A stretch of 55,467 bases of DNA from an uncultured Neglectibacter sp. GTDB lineage: Bacteria > Bacillota > Clostridia > Oscillospirales > Acutalibacteraceae. This document shows, piece after piece, positions 32,527 to 41,550 of the stretch. A model generated the notes under the pieces. It had not been told where the DNA came from. It did no database searches and saw only the letters and a program-made list of their open reading frames with translations. The first letter of the stretch is position 1, and each line of letters opens with the position of its first letter. Both the position numbers and the translations under genes were made by a program. The stretch covers positions 1 through 55,467 of the forward strand of contig CAJFSY010000012.1 of assembly GCA_904419785.1 (NCBI GenBank), given 5' to 3'.

Positions 32527-33486
32527 TTACTTTTCTTGTTTGTTTTGCAGATAGGTCTCTACCCGGAAGCGGGGCCGGGCTTTCACTTCGCTGTAGATTT
32601 TGCCGATATAACCGCCTACCACGCCAAGACACAGCATTTGCAGGCCGCCTAGCAGCCAGATGGAACACACAATGGCGGTCCAGCCGGAAACCGTAACTCC
32701 GGCAAAGTAAGAGATGAGTGCGTAAAGCAATCCGAAAACACTCAGCGCCGAGATAAGGATTCCCAAGTTGGAAATGAGTTTCAAGGGCTTTACGCTGAAA
32801 CTGGTGATGCCGTCCAAAGCGAAAGAGAGCATCTTTTTCAAGGGGTATTTACTTTCTCCGGCGAAACGCTCATGGCGGTCGTAATACACATAATCGCTGC
32901 GGTAACCGATCAGCGGCACGATGCCCCGGAGGAAAAGGTTCACTTCCCGGTATTCAGAAAGGCCTTCCAAAGCTCGTTTGCTCATCAAGCGGTAATCGGC
33001 ATGGTTGAATACCACGTCGACTCCCAAAGTTTTCATCACTTTGTAGAAGCCTTCGGCGGTAGTGCGTTTGAACCAGGTATCCGTTTCACGCTTGTTGCGC
33101 ACGCCATAAACCACGTCGCAGCCTTCGCGGAACTTCGTGACGAATTGGTCCAGCGCGTCGATGTCGTCTTGCAGGTCGGCGTCCATACTGATGGCGCAGT
33201 CACACAAAGGCATGGCGGTCATCAAGCCGCAGAGAAGGGCGTTCTGGTGGCCCCGGTTGTGGGCCAGCTTCACGCCTTCCACCCAGGGGTTCTCCCGGTT
33301 GTATTGGGCGATCAGTTCCCAAGTCTTGTCTTTGCTGCCGTCATCCACAAACAGGATGCGGCTCCCTGGGCCGATAAGGGCTTTCTCCCGCATAGAGTCC
33401 AGCTTTTCCGTAAGCCGGCTACAGGTTTCCGGGAGCACAGCTTCCTCGTTGTAACAAGGGATCACAAAATACACAGTGGGTTCCAT
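32527..33486 (-). CDS. Membrane-bound GT2 glycosyltransferase (CsbB/GtrB-like)
   Basis: A 319 aa polyprenyl-phosphate glycosyltransferase. The GT-A domain has VIPCYNEE at the N-terminus, VDDGS (DDG 48-50), DADLQDD (102-108) and RHERFAGESKYPLKKM (204-219); two helices at about 241-262 and 270-294 anchor it. Enzymes of this type load a sugar from a nucleotide donor onto undecaprenyl phosphate on the cytoplasmic face. It begins 12 bp after the YfhO-like gene on the same strand. In B. subtilis CsbB works with YfhO to glycosylate lipoteichoic acid, so the same two-step system is likely here; the sugar and acceptor polymer are unknown. Confidence 0.9.
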   Translation of the reverse strand: MEPTVYFVIPCYNEEAVLPETCSRLTEKLDSMREKALIGPGSRILFVDDGSKDKTWELIAQYNRENPWVEGVKLAHNRGHQNALLCGLMTAMPLCDCAISMDADLQDDIDALDQFVTKFREGCDVVYGVRNKRETDTWFKRTTAEGFYKVMKTLGVDVVFNHADYRLMSKRALEGLSEYREVNLFLRGIVPLIGYRSDYVYYDRHERFAGESKYPLKKMLSFALDGITSFSVKPLKLISNLGILISALSVFGLLYALISYFAGVTVSGWTAIVCSIWLLGGLQMLCLGVVGGYIGKIYSEVKARPRFRVETYLQNKQEK

Positions 33487-33498
33487 ATGAATTCTCCT

Positions 33499-36111
33499 TT
33501 AATGAGATGGGGTATCCGTTGAACTGTTCTGGCCGGGGTCCGCTTCTTCCTTCTGAGAGGGAGCGTCCTCGCTGGGGAGCCCTTCTTGAGAAGGCAGGTC
33601 CTCCGGTACGGCGGCCTCCCGTGGCACATGGGGGATTAAGGCGCCAGGCCTGCGGAAGGAAGCGTGATGGGCTTTGGCGTATTGGGAGAACCGGCCAACC
33701 CTTAACAGGCTGGCGCCCCGGTTCGGCGCCGGCCGGGTGGGGAGGCGGTTCATCAGCATCAAATAAGCTACCAGCAGGGCCAGAGACACAAGGGAAACGA
33801 TAAATCCAACTGCCAGCCCAGGCGTGTGGTACGTGAATTCAATGACCACGCTGTCCCCCTCGGGGACGATAACGGACATAAATCCGATATTTGAACGTTC
33901 GATGGCTACATGCTCTCCGTTAACAGTAGCGCTCCAACCATCCTCGTAAGGTACGCTGAAGAAAATAACCTGCTGCCTATCTGAGTCTAGCTGGGCTGTA
34001 AAGCCGGAATTGGTGTACTGGAAGAAAGAACAAGACCTTGCCGCCCTGTCTAGGCAGTCCTGCAAATAGTTGCTTTCGGTGAAGCTCCTCTCATTATCGG
34101 GCAAATGCTGCAAAATGCCGTCATATAGATGTGCCCGGTCATCTTCAACAACCATGGCTCTAAGCATGGCCAACTCCCGGTCGCCAATGGCGTTTTCGCT
34201 GCCTTCGCTCATGGCTTCATATTCGCTGCGGGTAATGTAGTAGTCGTAGGAGAAGCCCATGGGAATATAATATTGGTTTTCCCAAATATCAAAGCCATTG
34301 GCGTTTCCATAATAGGCAAAACCGGGCATGGCCGGGTCGGAAGAATCCTTCCCAGCAAAATATTGGTCATCGTGGTCGTCGTCAAACAGCCAGTGAACGC
34401 TTAAAAGCCCCCGAATGGCATAGTGATCGGTGGTGGGGCGGGAGGCCACGTCACGAGGCACGCCGATAGAATCGTAAAACTCCATAATCGAGCCCGGCAC
34501 CACGCTGTGGAACGCCTGGATAGAGGGGATTTCCCAGAACATGGCGGCGTTGTCCAGAGACTCGTAAAAGTCTGAGCGGCAGGCCTGCAAGTCGGGCAGG
34601 TCCGCGTTTTTGCCGCCGTTTAAAGAATAAGGGATGAGATGGTCCCAGGTGTATTCCGATTGGGTCTTGCCCAGGGCGATGAAGAAGATGGAATAAAATA
34701 CGGAGATGAGGGACAGCGCCACCAACGTGGAGCGGTAAAAGAGCTTTTTTGTTTTGCGGCAGAAGCAGAACAGGTACACCAGCGCTCCCAAGGAGACCAG
34801 TGAGATAGCCACGTAGCTCCAAAAACGGGTAGGATAATCCTCTAGCCCGAAGGAAAGGGACTTGACGCCGTCCACAGTTTCCACAGCGGGCATAAAGCCT
34901 ATCACGATAGCGATGCCCACAGTGATGACAGTGGTCCAGGTGATAGAGCGTTTCCAGTCGATACGGTCGTTTTCCAAGGCCAGGACCGTAGCCATGGCCA
35001 TCATAAGGGTGAGCATATAATACCACCGGGCGTAAAACGCGGTGTTCATCATCTGGAAGGAGGAATTTAAAAACGGCACCAGGGCCATGAGGAACAGAAT
35101 CCAGATAAACTTTTTCAGCCAGTGTTTCCGGCGCATTTGCAGCCAGCCGATGACGCCGGTCATGCCGAACAAAGGCAGCCAGGCCCCCAGCGAAGCCCAT
35201 TTGGAACCGGAATCCGGTGTGAAGTTGGGACGGGCAGGCAGGTCCGGCGGGAAGAAGAAGCAGGTGAGGATGTGCAAATACCGCTGCACTTGGTTATACA
35301 GCACCGCATTCCAGCCGTTGATGTATTCGGAGGTGCGGTAATTCTGCAGCACCGTCAGCACGGAAGGAACCAGCAGCGTGCAGGAAAGCCCCACGCCCAG
35401 CACAGCTTCCAGGGCCAAGAGGAGGAAATCCTTTACAGAGATACGCCAGCTTTTGCAAATAAGGCGCAGGAAAAAATAGATCAGCGTGAAGGTGACCTGC
35501 CCCACGAAGAAATAATAATTCACCGTGCAGCAGGCAAATACCGCCAAGGCGAACAATCCCCGGCGGCGGGTGGCGATGTATTCATCCAGCGCTGCCAGCA
35601 GCAGGGGGAAGAATACGATGGCCTCGTGGAAATGGTTGAAAAACACATTGTAAACGGAAAATCCGGAAAAAGCGTAAAGCACCCCCGCGATCAGGGCGGA
35701 ATCCTGGTTCTTGGTGTAGCGGTGGATGTAGATGTATCCTGTCAGGGTGGCACAGGCAAATTTTAAGATGAGCAGCGGCCCCATCAGGAATTGCACCCAT
35801 TCCGACGGGAAGGGAATAGTAAGCCAGAAAAAGGGGCTTCCCAGCAGATAAAAGCTGTAAGACCCAATAAAGTTTGCGCCTAGATCGGTAAGGTAGTTCC
35901 ATCCTAAGTTGCCAGAACGCACAGCGTCGTGGGCCAGCCGGTAGAAGGGCACCTGCTGAACGTTGAAATCCCCGTAAAAAAGGAAACGGCCGCCATCCAC
36001 CACCATAAAGGGGATGAACACGAGAAAGGAGAGCCCCAGGCCCAGGAAAAAAGCTTTTAGAAAATAATTATCTCGAAAGCTCTTCTTTTTTGTTTCTTTG
36101 ACAGATCCCAT
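33499..36111 (-). CDS. YfhO-family multi-pass membrane protein (GT-C-like glycosyltransferase)
   Basis: An 870 aa polytopic membrane protein. After a basic N-terminus (GSVKETKKKSFRDNYF) come about 12-13 helices in the first 620 residues, with DFNVQQVPFYRL in the first external loop, a motif region typical of YfhO. A large external domain follows (about 640-800), then one helix near residue 810-830, and a Pro/Glu/Ser-rich cytoplasmic tail. ATG 36111 follows AGGAGGT; the 131-codon in-frame extension crosses the promoter and is not coding. YfhO proteins are thought to take the sugar from undecaprenyl phosphate outside the cell and attach it to teichoic-acid-type polymers; its partner CsbB-like gene follows. 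Confidence 0.88.
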   Translation of the reverse strand: MGSVKETKKKSFRDNYFLKAFFLGLGLSFLVFIPFMVVDGGRFLFYGDFNVQQVPFYRLAHDAVRSGNLGWNYLTDLGANFIGSYSFYLLGSPFFWLTIPFPSEWVQFLMGPLLILKFACATLTGYIYIHRYTKNQDSALIAGVLYAFSGFSVYNVFFNHFHEAIVFFPLLLAALDEYIATRRRGLFALAVFACCTVNYYFFVGQVTFTLIYFFLRLICKSWRISVKDFLLLALEAVLGVGLSCTLLVPSVLTVLQNYRTSEYINGWNAVLYNQVQRYLHILTCFFFPPDLPARPNFTPDSGSKWASLGAWLPLFGMTGVIGWLQMRRKHWLKKFIWILFLMALVPFLNSSFQMMNTAFYARWYYMLTLMMAMATVLALENDRIDWKRSITWTTVITVGIAIVIGFMPAVETVDGVKSLSFGLEDYPTRFWSYVAISLVSLGALVYLFCFCRKTKKLFYRSTLVALSLISVFYSIFFIALGKTQSEYTWDHLIPYSLNGGKNADLPDLQACRSDFYESLDNAAMFWEIPSIQAFHSVVPGSIMEFYDSIGVPRDVASRPTTDHYAIRGLLSVHWLFDDDHDDQYFAGKDSSDPAMPGFAYYGNANGFDIWENQYYIPMGFSYDYYITRSEYEAMSEGSENAIGDRELAMLRAMVVEDDRAHLYDGILQHLPDNERSFTESNYLQDCLDRAARSCSFFQYTNSGFTAQLDSDRQQVIFFSVPYEDGWSATVNGEHVAIERSNIGFMSVIVPEGDSVVIEFTYHTPGLAVGFIVSLVSLALLVAYLMLMNRLPTRPAPNRGASLLRVGRFSQYAKAHHASFRRPGALIPHVPREAAVPEDLPSQEGLPSEDAPSQKEEADPGQNSSTDTPSH

Positions 36112-36190
36112 AAAAGAGCGTACCTCCTGGAAAATGATAGGAAAGGGCGGGGCAACCGCCCGCCCAAAAAAGTAGAATCTCTTTTGGAAT

Positions 36191-36218
36191 ATTATAGCAC
36201 ACAATCCAAAGGGGTAAA
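36191..36218 (-). promoter_or_regulatory. Promoter of the yfhO-csbB-type pair
   Basis: On the minus strand the extended -10 TGCTATAAT (TATAAT at 36191-36196) has a -35 TTTACC (36213-36218) at 16 bp. It is about 80 bp upstream of the ATG. Confidence 0.6.
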
Positions 36219-36304
36219 AGCCTTTTTTGGCGTTTTGGGTATGGGGAAGGCAAAAGGTTGGGAAAAAGATTTCAATTTTGTAACAAAAAACCTCAAAAGT
36301 ATTG

Positions 36305-36310
36305 TATAAT
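36305..36310 (+). promoter_or_regulatory. -10 element for the yfbR-like gene
   Basis: TATAAT at 36305-36310, 55 bp before the chosen ATG. The -35 is uncertain: TTGTAA lies 21 bp upstream and TAACAA 18 bp upstream. Confidence 0.4.
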
Positions 36311-36364
36311 AAAAAAGCGCCCATAAAGAGGCGTGATAACGCTTTGAAAACGGGGGAAACCGGA

Positions 36365-37012
36365 ATGTATCCATTTTTTGCCATGCTTTCCCGAATGAAA
36401 TACATTAACCGCTGGGGACTGATGCACAACACCCGCAATGAGAATATTTGCGAGCACAGTCTGGAAGTGGCTTTGGTGGCCCACGCCCTGGCCACCATCG
36501 GCAACCGGAAGTTTGGAAAGAATTACGACCCCGAACGGGCCGCCATGCTGGCGGTGCTCCACGATGCCTCGGAGATCATCACAGGGGACATGCCCACGCC
36601 GGTGAAGTATCACTCTGAGGAGATACGGAAAGCCTATGCCGAGGTGGAGGATATGGCGGTGGAGCATCTTGTCTCCATGCTGCCGGAGGAGCTGCGGGAT
36701 GAATACCGGGGGATCATGACCATGAGCGGCGAGGCCGACGCGGAACTGAAACCGCTGGTCAAGGCAGCGGACCGCATCTCGGCGGTGATCAAGTGCATGG
36801 AAGAGCGGAAAAGCGGCAACCGGGATTTTTCCAAAGCCGAGCAGACGATTACCCAGGCGATTCACGACATGGGGCTTGTGGAAGCGGATTATTTTATGAA
36901 AGAATTCCTGCCGCCCTATGGGCTGACCATTGAGGAACAGGACTATACCCGGGAGGCTGGGTTAAAATTTTCGGAATCGTCACAAATGGTGTTTTCAAAA
37001 GTATTAAAATAG
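36365..37012 (+). CDS. HD-domain 5'-deoxynucleotidase (YfbR-like)
   Basis: A 215 aa metal-dependent phosphohydrolase that removes the 5'-phosphate of deoxynucleoside monophosphates. The HD-fold ligands appear as NICEHSLEVALVAH (His31) and LHDASEIITGDMPTPVK (His66, Asp67, Asp75), the pattern of E. coli YfbR. An Asp in VKAADRISA is the fourth metal ligand. ATG 36365 is 7 nt after GGGGGA and gives the normal MYPFFAMLSRM start; an upstream in-frame codon lies inside the promoter region. It begins a run of plus-strand housekeeping genes. Confidence 0.9.
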   Translation: MYPFFAMLSRMKYINRWGLMHNTRNENICEHSLEVALVAHALATIGNRKFGKNYDPERAAMLAVLHDASEIITGDMPTPVKYHSEEIRKAYAEVEDMAVEHLVSMLPEELRDEYRGIMTMSGEADAELKPLVKAADRISAVIKCMEERKSGNRDFSKAEQTITQAIHDMGLVEADYFMKEFLPPYGLTIEEQDYTREAGLKFSESSQMVFSKVLK

Positions 37013-37085
37013 ATGAGCGTCCCAAGACGGCGTACCGCGAAAGCCGTTTTGCGGGCTCCAACGAATCTTTGTAAAGGACGAGCAT

Positions 37086-38063
37086 ATGAATATCGGCAAT
37101 CTTGAAATCAATGGCCGGGCTGTTTTGGCTCCCATGGCTGGGGTTACCGACGCCGCTTACCGACGCTTGTGCGCGGATTTCGGCGCGGCCTATACCGTCA
37201 CCGAGATGGTCAGCGCCCGGGCTATCCAGTATAACTATCAAAAAACCGCCCAGCTGGCGGATACTTCCAAGGATCAGCATCCGGTGTTCCTCCAGCTGTT
37301 TGGCAGCGATCCCTTTGATTTTGGCCTGGCCGCCAAAAAAGCGGAAGCCTTTCATCCGGACGGCATCGACATCAATATGGGATGCCCTGTCCCCAAAGTG
37401 GCAGGCAACGGCGCGGGCAGCGCTTTGATGAAGGACCCAAGCCGTTGCGGCGCTATTGTGGCCGCGGTGAAACGGAACACGGACCTGCCTGTCACCGTGA
37501 AGATTCGGGCGGGCTGGGATGAGGAACACATCAACGCCGTAGAGGTAGCCAAAGCCTGCGAGCAGGCCGGAGCTGCAGCTGTTTGCGTCCACGGGCGCAC
37601 CCGCAGCCAAATGTATATGGGCCACGCCGATTGGGATGTGATCGGGGCGGTGAAACAGGCGGTGAGCGTTCCCGTCATCGGCAACGGTGATGTGGCGGAT
37701 GCCCAATCTGCCTGCAAACTGCTGGACCACACCGGCTGCGATATGGTCATGGTGGGCCGGGGGGCTTTGGGGAATCCCTGGATCTTTCGGCAGATCAACG
37801 CCTATTTGACAGATTCCTGCACTATCCTGCCGGGGCCGGGCATCGCTGAGCGGATCTTGGTCATCAAGCGCCATATGGGCGCTTTGTGCCAGCTGAAAGG
37901 CGAGGGCCGGGCCATGCGGGAAGCCCGGAAGCACGTGGGATGGTATCTCCATGGAATACGGGGGGCGGCGGAATTCCGACGCCGGGCCGGGGAACTTTCT
38001 ACATTGGAAGATTTAGACCGGCTTCTGCGGGATGTGTATGCCGCGGCCCAGGAGGAAGAATAA
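37086..38063 (+). CDS. dusB: tRNA-dihydrouridine synthase (DusB-like)
   Basis: A 325 aa FMN enzyme that reduces specific uridines in the tRNA D-loop with NADPH. It has the LAPMAGVTDAAYRRL start, the catalytic cysteine Cys100 in NMGCPVPKV, KIRAGWD, the VHGRTRSQMY segment and GNGDV with VMVGRGALGNPW for FMN phosphate binding. All are standard for DusB. Ribosome site AAAGGACGAG before ATG 37086. It lies 37 bp upstream of polA. Confidence 0.94.
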   Translation: MNIGNLEINGRAVLAPMAGVTDAAYRRLCADFGAAYTVTEMVSARAIQYNYQKTAQLADTSKDQHPVFLQLFGSDPFDFGLAAKKAEAFHPDGIDINMGCPVPKVAGNGAGSALMKDPSRCGAIVAAVKRNTDLPVTVKIRAGWDEEHINAVEVAKACEQAGAAAVCVHGRTRSQMYMGHADWDVIGAVKQAVSVPVIGNGDVADAQSACKLLDHTGCDMVMVGRGALGNPWIFRQINAYLTDSCTILPGPGIAERILVIKRHMGALCQLKGEGRAMREARKHVGWYLHGIRGAAEFRRRAGELSTLEDLDRLLRDVYAAAQEEE

Positions 38064-38100
38064 ACAGGACGGCTGAATTTTTGAAAAGGAGCGCCAACCT

Positions 38101-40671
38101 ATGAAACTCTTAGTATTGGACGGAAACAGCATTTTGAACCGGGCGTTTTACGGGATCAAGCTGCTCACCACCAAATCGGGGGAATATACCAACGGCATTT
38201 ACGGTTTTCTCACCATGCTGAAAAAGCTTTTAGACGAAACAGGCCCCGATGGGGTGGCTATCGCTTTTGACCGGAAAGCGCCTACTTTCCGGCATAAAGC
38301 CTACGCGGGATACAAATCCAACCGCAAGGGTATGCCTCAGGAGCTTGCCCAGCAGCTTCCGGTTTTGCAGGAACTTTTGACAGATTTGGGGTATCGCATC
38401 GTTTCTTGCGAGGGATGGGAAGCTGACGACATCCTGGGGACCTTGGCCGCCGCCTGCGAGAAGGAAGGTTCTACCTGCCTGATCGCCACCGGTGACCGGG
38501 ACAGCTTGCAGCTTGTTTCCCCACAGACTACCGTGCGTTTGGCTACCACCAAGTTCGGCCAGCCTCAGGTGACGGTTTACGACGTGGACAAACTGCGGGA
38601 AGAATATGGCGTGGCCCCTGCCCAGATGATCGACCTGAAGGCCATCCAAGGGGACACCTCAGACTGTATCCCAGGCGTAGCGGGCATTGGGCCAAAGGGC
38701 GCCGGGGAGCTGATCCAGAAATTTGGCAGTGTCCAGTATATTTACGACCATTTAGAGGAACTGGATATCAAGCCCGCCATGAAAGCCAAGTTGGAAAAAT
38801 CCAAAGACAACGCTTTTTTGAGTTATGATCTGGGCACCATTCGCCGGGACGCGCCTATCGACACGGAACTTTCCCACTACGTGAAAGGCAACGGCGACCC
38901 CCAGAAAGCGGCGGGCGTCATGGTGAAATTGGAGCTTTTCTCACTGCTGGAGAAATTTGGGCTTTCCGGAAACCCCACAGCCCAGGCGGACGCTCCCGCT
39001 GGGGAGAAACCGCCAGTGCGGGAGTATGAGGACGGCGCTTCTCTGCTGCCCCAGTTGGAGGACAAAGGCGAGGCATACTTCTACGCTCAATGGGAGAAAG
39101 GGGAACTGTTAAGCCTGGTATTTTCCCACGGTGGAGAACTGCACAGAGTCAAAGCCGATGACGCGTTTTTGCGGGCGTTCTTCAAAAATGACAGGATCAA
39201 AAAATATACCCACGATGGAAAGCCCTTGCAGCGGAAGGCTCTTTCCCTGGGGTGCAAAATGGAGAACGTCCAGATGGATACAGCGTTGGCTGGGTATCTG
39301 CTGAACCCTTCCGCTTCCGGGTATGGGGTGGACCGGCTGGCGGCGGAATACGGCGTAGCCTTGCCGGATTTTGAAGAACCGGAACTGAACGCCGGGGCGG
39401 TTATGCCCGGCCTTGCGGAAGCCTTGGCCAAGGCCGTTGCTGAAAACGGCCAGCAGGAACTGCTTTCCGCCATTGAGATTCCCCTTTCCTTTGTGCTGGC
39501 CCAAATGGAGCACATTGGTTTCTATGTGGATAAGGAGAGCATCCGCGCCTATGGGGAGGAATTGGAGACCCAAGTCCAAGCCCTGCACGATTCCATCATT
39601 GAGCAGGTAGGGTATGAGTTCAACATCAATTCTCCCAAACAGCTTGGAGAAGCCTTGTTTGACAAGCTGGGCCTGCCCCACGGGAAAAAGACGAAAAGCG
39701 GTTGGTCCACCAACGCGGATGTACTGGAAGAACTGCGTTATCTGCACCCGGTGGTGGAGGAAGTGCTCCGTTACCGGACAGTGGCCAAGTTAAAATCCAC
39801 CTATTGTGACGGGCTTTTGAAAGTGATCGGCCCGGATGGGCGTATCCATTCCAGTTTCAACCAGACGGAGACCCGCACCGGGCGGATATCCAGCACTGAG
39901 CCCAACCTGCAGAACATCCCTGTGCGCACGGCCATCGGCCGGGAACTGCGGAAGTTTTTCGCCGGGTCAGACGGCAACCTGCTGGTAGACGCGGACTATT
40001 CCCAGATTGAACTGCGGGTACTGGCTCATGTTGCGGATGACAAGGCCATGCAGGAGGACTTCCGGGAAGGCCGGGACATCCATTCTTCCACGGCGGCCAG
40101 GGTGTTCAATATGCCCCAGGAACTGGTCACAAGCGAGATGCGCTCAAAGGCCAAGGCGGTGAATTTCGGCATCGTATACGGTATCGGAGCGTTTTCCCTG
40201 TCGAAGGATATCGGGGTCTCCCGGAAGGAAGCCGACGAGTATATCAAAGAATACCTGCGGAATTATTCCGGCGTGGACGCCTATATGAAGCGTGTGGTGG
40301 AAGAAGCCAAGGAAAAAGGCTATGTGGAAACACTGTTTGGCCGGCGCCGCTATTTGCCGGAACTGAAAAGCGGCAATTTCAATATGCGTGCTTTTGGGGA
40401 ACGGGTGGCCCGGAATATGCCCATCCAGGGCACGGCGGCGGATATCATCAAGATCGCCATGATCCGGGTCAGCGACCGGTTGGAAAGGGAAGGCTTAAAG
40501 GCAAAGTTGATCCTCCAGGTCCACGACGAATTGATCGTGGAGTGCCCCCCGGAAGAACGTGACCAGGTGAAAGAGCTCCTCACCCAGGAGATGGAAGGCG
40601 CGGTGAACCTGTCTGTGCCCATGGTTGCGGAAGCGGCTTCCGGGCGCACCTGGTACGATGCCAAGGGGTGA
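38101..40671 (+). CDS. polA: DNA polymerase I
   Basis: An 856 aa repair and Okazaki-fragment polymerase. N-terminal 5' nuclease domain (about 1-290; LVLDGNSILNRAFYG, WEADDILGTLA, GDRDSLQLV, QGDTSDCIPGV with its acidic metal ligands). The middle about 300-470 is the 3'-5' exonuclease fold but lacks the DxE pair: where proofreading enzymes have a DTET-like sequence it reads YFYAQWEKGEL, so proofreading is probably absent, as in Bacillus and Thermus PolA. The polymerase domain has motif A DADYSQIELR (Asp630) and motif C QVHDE (His808, Asp809, Glu810). It is followed after 3 bp by the methyltransferase gene. Confidence 0.97.
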   Translation: MKLLVLDGNSILNRAFYGIKLLTTKSGEYTNGIYGFLTMLKKLLDETGPDGVAIAFDRKAPTFRHKAYAGYKSNRKGMPQELAQQLPVLQELLTDLGYRIVSCEGWEADDILGTLAAACEKEGSTCLIATGDRDSLQLVSPQTTVRLATTKFGQPQVTVYDVDKLREEYGVAPAQMIDLKAIQGDTSDCIPGVAGIGPKGAGELIQKFGSVQYIYDHLEELDIKPAMKAKLEKSKDNAFLSYDLGTIRRDAPIDTELSHYVKGNGDPQKAAGVMVKLELFSLLEKFGLSGNPTAQADAPAGEKPPVREYEDGASLLPQLEDKGEAYFYAQWEKGELLSLVFSHGGELHRVKADDAFLRAFFKNDRIKKYTHDGKPLQRKALSLGCKMENVQMDTALAGYLLNPSASGYGVDRLAAEYGVALPDFEEPELNAGAVMPGLAEALAKAVAENGQQELLSAIEIPLSFVLAQMEHIGFYVDKESIRAYGEELETQVQALHDSIIEQVGYEFNINSPKQLGEALFDKLGLPHGKKTKSGWSTNADVLEELRYLHPVVEEVLRYRTVAKLKSTYCDGLLKVIGPDGRIHSSFNQTETRTGRISSTEPNLQNIPVRTAIGRELRKFFAGSDGNLLVDADYSQIELRVLAHVADDKAMQEDFREGRDIHSSTAARVFNMPQELVTSEMRSKAKAVNFGIVYGIGAFSLSKDIGVSRKEADEYIKEYLRNYSGVDAYMKRVVEEAKEKGYVETLFGRRRYLPELKSGNFNMRAFGERVARNMPIQGTAADIIKIAMIRVSDRLEREGLKAKLILQVHDELIVECPPEERDQVKELLTQEMEGAVNLSVPMVAEAASGRTWYDAKG

Positions 40672-40674
40672 GTT

Positions 40675-41511
40675 ATGGAAGAAATGAACTTTTGCTGCCC
40701 GTTGTGCGGCGGCGCTCTTGTCCGCCAGGAGCACCGGGCGGTGTGCGAGAAGGGCCACAGCTTTGATGTGGCCCGGCAAGGGTATGTGCATCTTTTGCCC
40801 GTGAACAAGATGCACTCCAAGCTGCCGGGAGACAGTCGGGAGATGGTGGAAGGCCGTCGCCGTTTTTTAGAAGCCGGCTACTATAAGGCCTTTCGTGAAA
40901 AGCTGGAAGAGTTGGCAGCGGGATGCGCTTCCGCTTTGGGAATGCCCCAAGGGGAAGGGCTTTTGCTGTGCGACGCCGGCTGCGGGGAAGGATATTATAC
41001 AGCGGGCTTGGCAAAGACCCTTCCACAGGCTTCTGTATGTGGGTTCGACATTTCAAAGCTGGCGGTAAAGGCCGCCGCGGGGAAGTATAAGGAGATCGAG
41101 TGGGCGGTGGCAAGCAGCTTTGCCATCCCCTTGAAGGACAGGAGCGTCCATGTGCTGACGGATGTGTTTTCACCGCTGGCAGTGGAAGAGTTCGCCCGTG
41201 TTGTGAGGCCGGGAGGGTACTTCCTCTACGCTGTGCCGGGCGAGCGCCATCTTTATGGGATGAAGGAGATTTTGTATCAGGAACCCTATGAGAATCCTCA
41301 CCGGGAGACAGAGTATGCTGGTTTCCGGTTTGTGGAGCGGGCTGCGGTGCGGGAGGATATCTGGGTGCCGGATGGGAAAACAGCCATGGACCTGTTTTCG
41401 ATGACTCCCTATTATTGGAAAACGGGAGTGGAGGGCGTGAAACGCTTGGAGGAGACACAAGGCTTTTCTACAGAGATCGCCTTTGATTTTCTAGTATATC
41501 AGAAACAATAA
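40675..41511 (+). CDS. 23S rRNA (guanine-N1)-methyltransferase, RlmA/TlrB family
   Basis: A 278 aa SAM-dependent methyltransferase. An N-terminal zinc finger is seen as FCCPLCGGAL with CEKGH about 20 residues later, followed by FDVARQGYVHLLP, the signature of RlmA proteins. The Rossmann SAM site is LLCDAGCGEGYYTAGLA. RlmA(I) methylates G745 and TlrB/RlmA(II) G748; in the latter case tylosin resistance can result. Gram-positive members are usually of the second kind, but the sequence alone does not decide it. The ATG is 3 bp past the polA stop, so translation is probably coupled. Confidence 0.9.
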   Translation: MEEMNFCCPLCGGALVRQEHRAVCEKGHSFDVARQGYVHLLPVNKMHSKLPGDSREMVEGRRRFLEAGYYKAFREKLEELAAGCASALGMPQGEGLLLCDAGCGEGYYTAGLAKTLPQASVCGFDISKLAVKAAAGKYKEIEWAVASSFAIPLKDRSVHVLTDVFSPLAVEEFARVVRPGGYFLYAVPGERHLYGMKEILYQEPYENPHRETEYAGFRFVERAAVREDIWVPDGKTAMDLFSMTPYYWKTGVEGVKRLEETQGFSTEIAFDFLVYQKQ

Positions 41512-41550
41512 GGCCGGACGTTTCTGCGTTCGGATGGAGCGATAGAAAGG

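Noticed and set aside
31562-32668. A 368-codon minus-strand frame opposite the sugar kinase
   Set aside because: It crosses the shared terminator and lies opposite clear PfkB motifs.
36305-36504. Long in-frame N-terminal extension of the YfhO-like protein beyond 36111
   Set aside because: It runs through the promoter region and the divergent gene; ATG 36111 has a strong AGGAGGT site.
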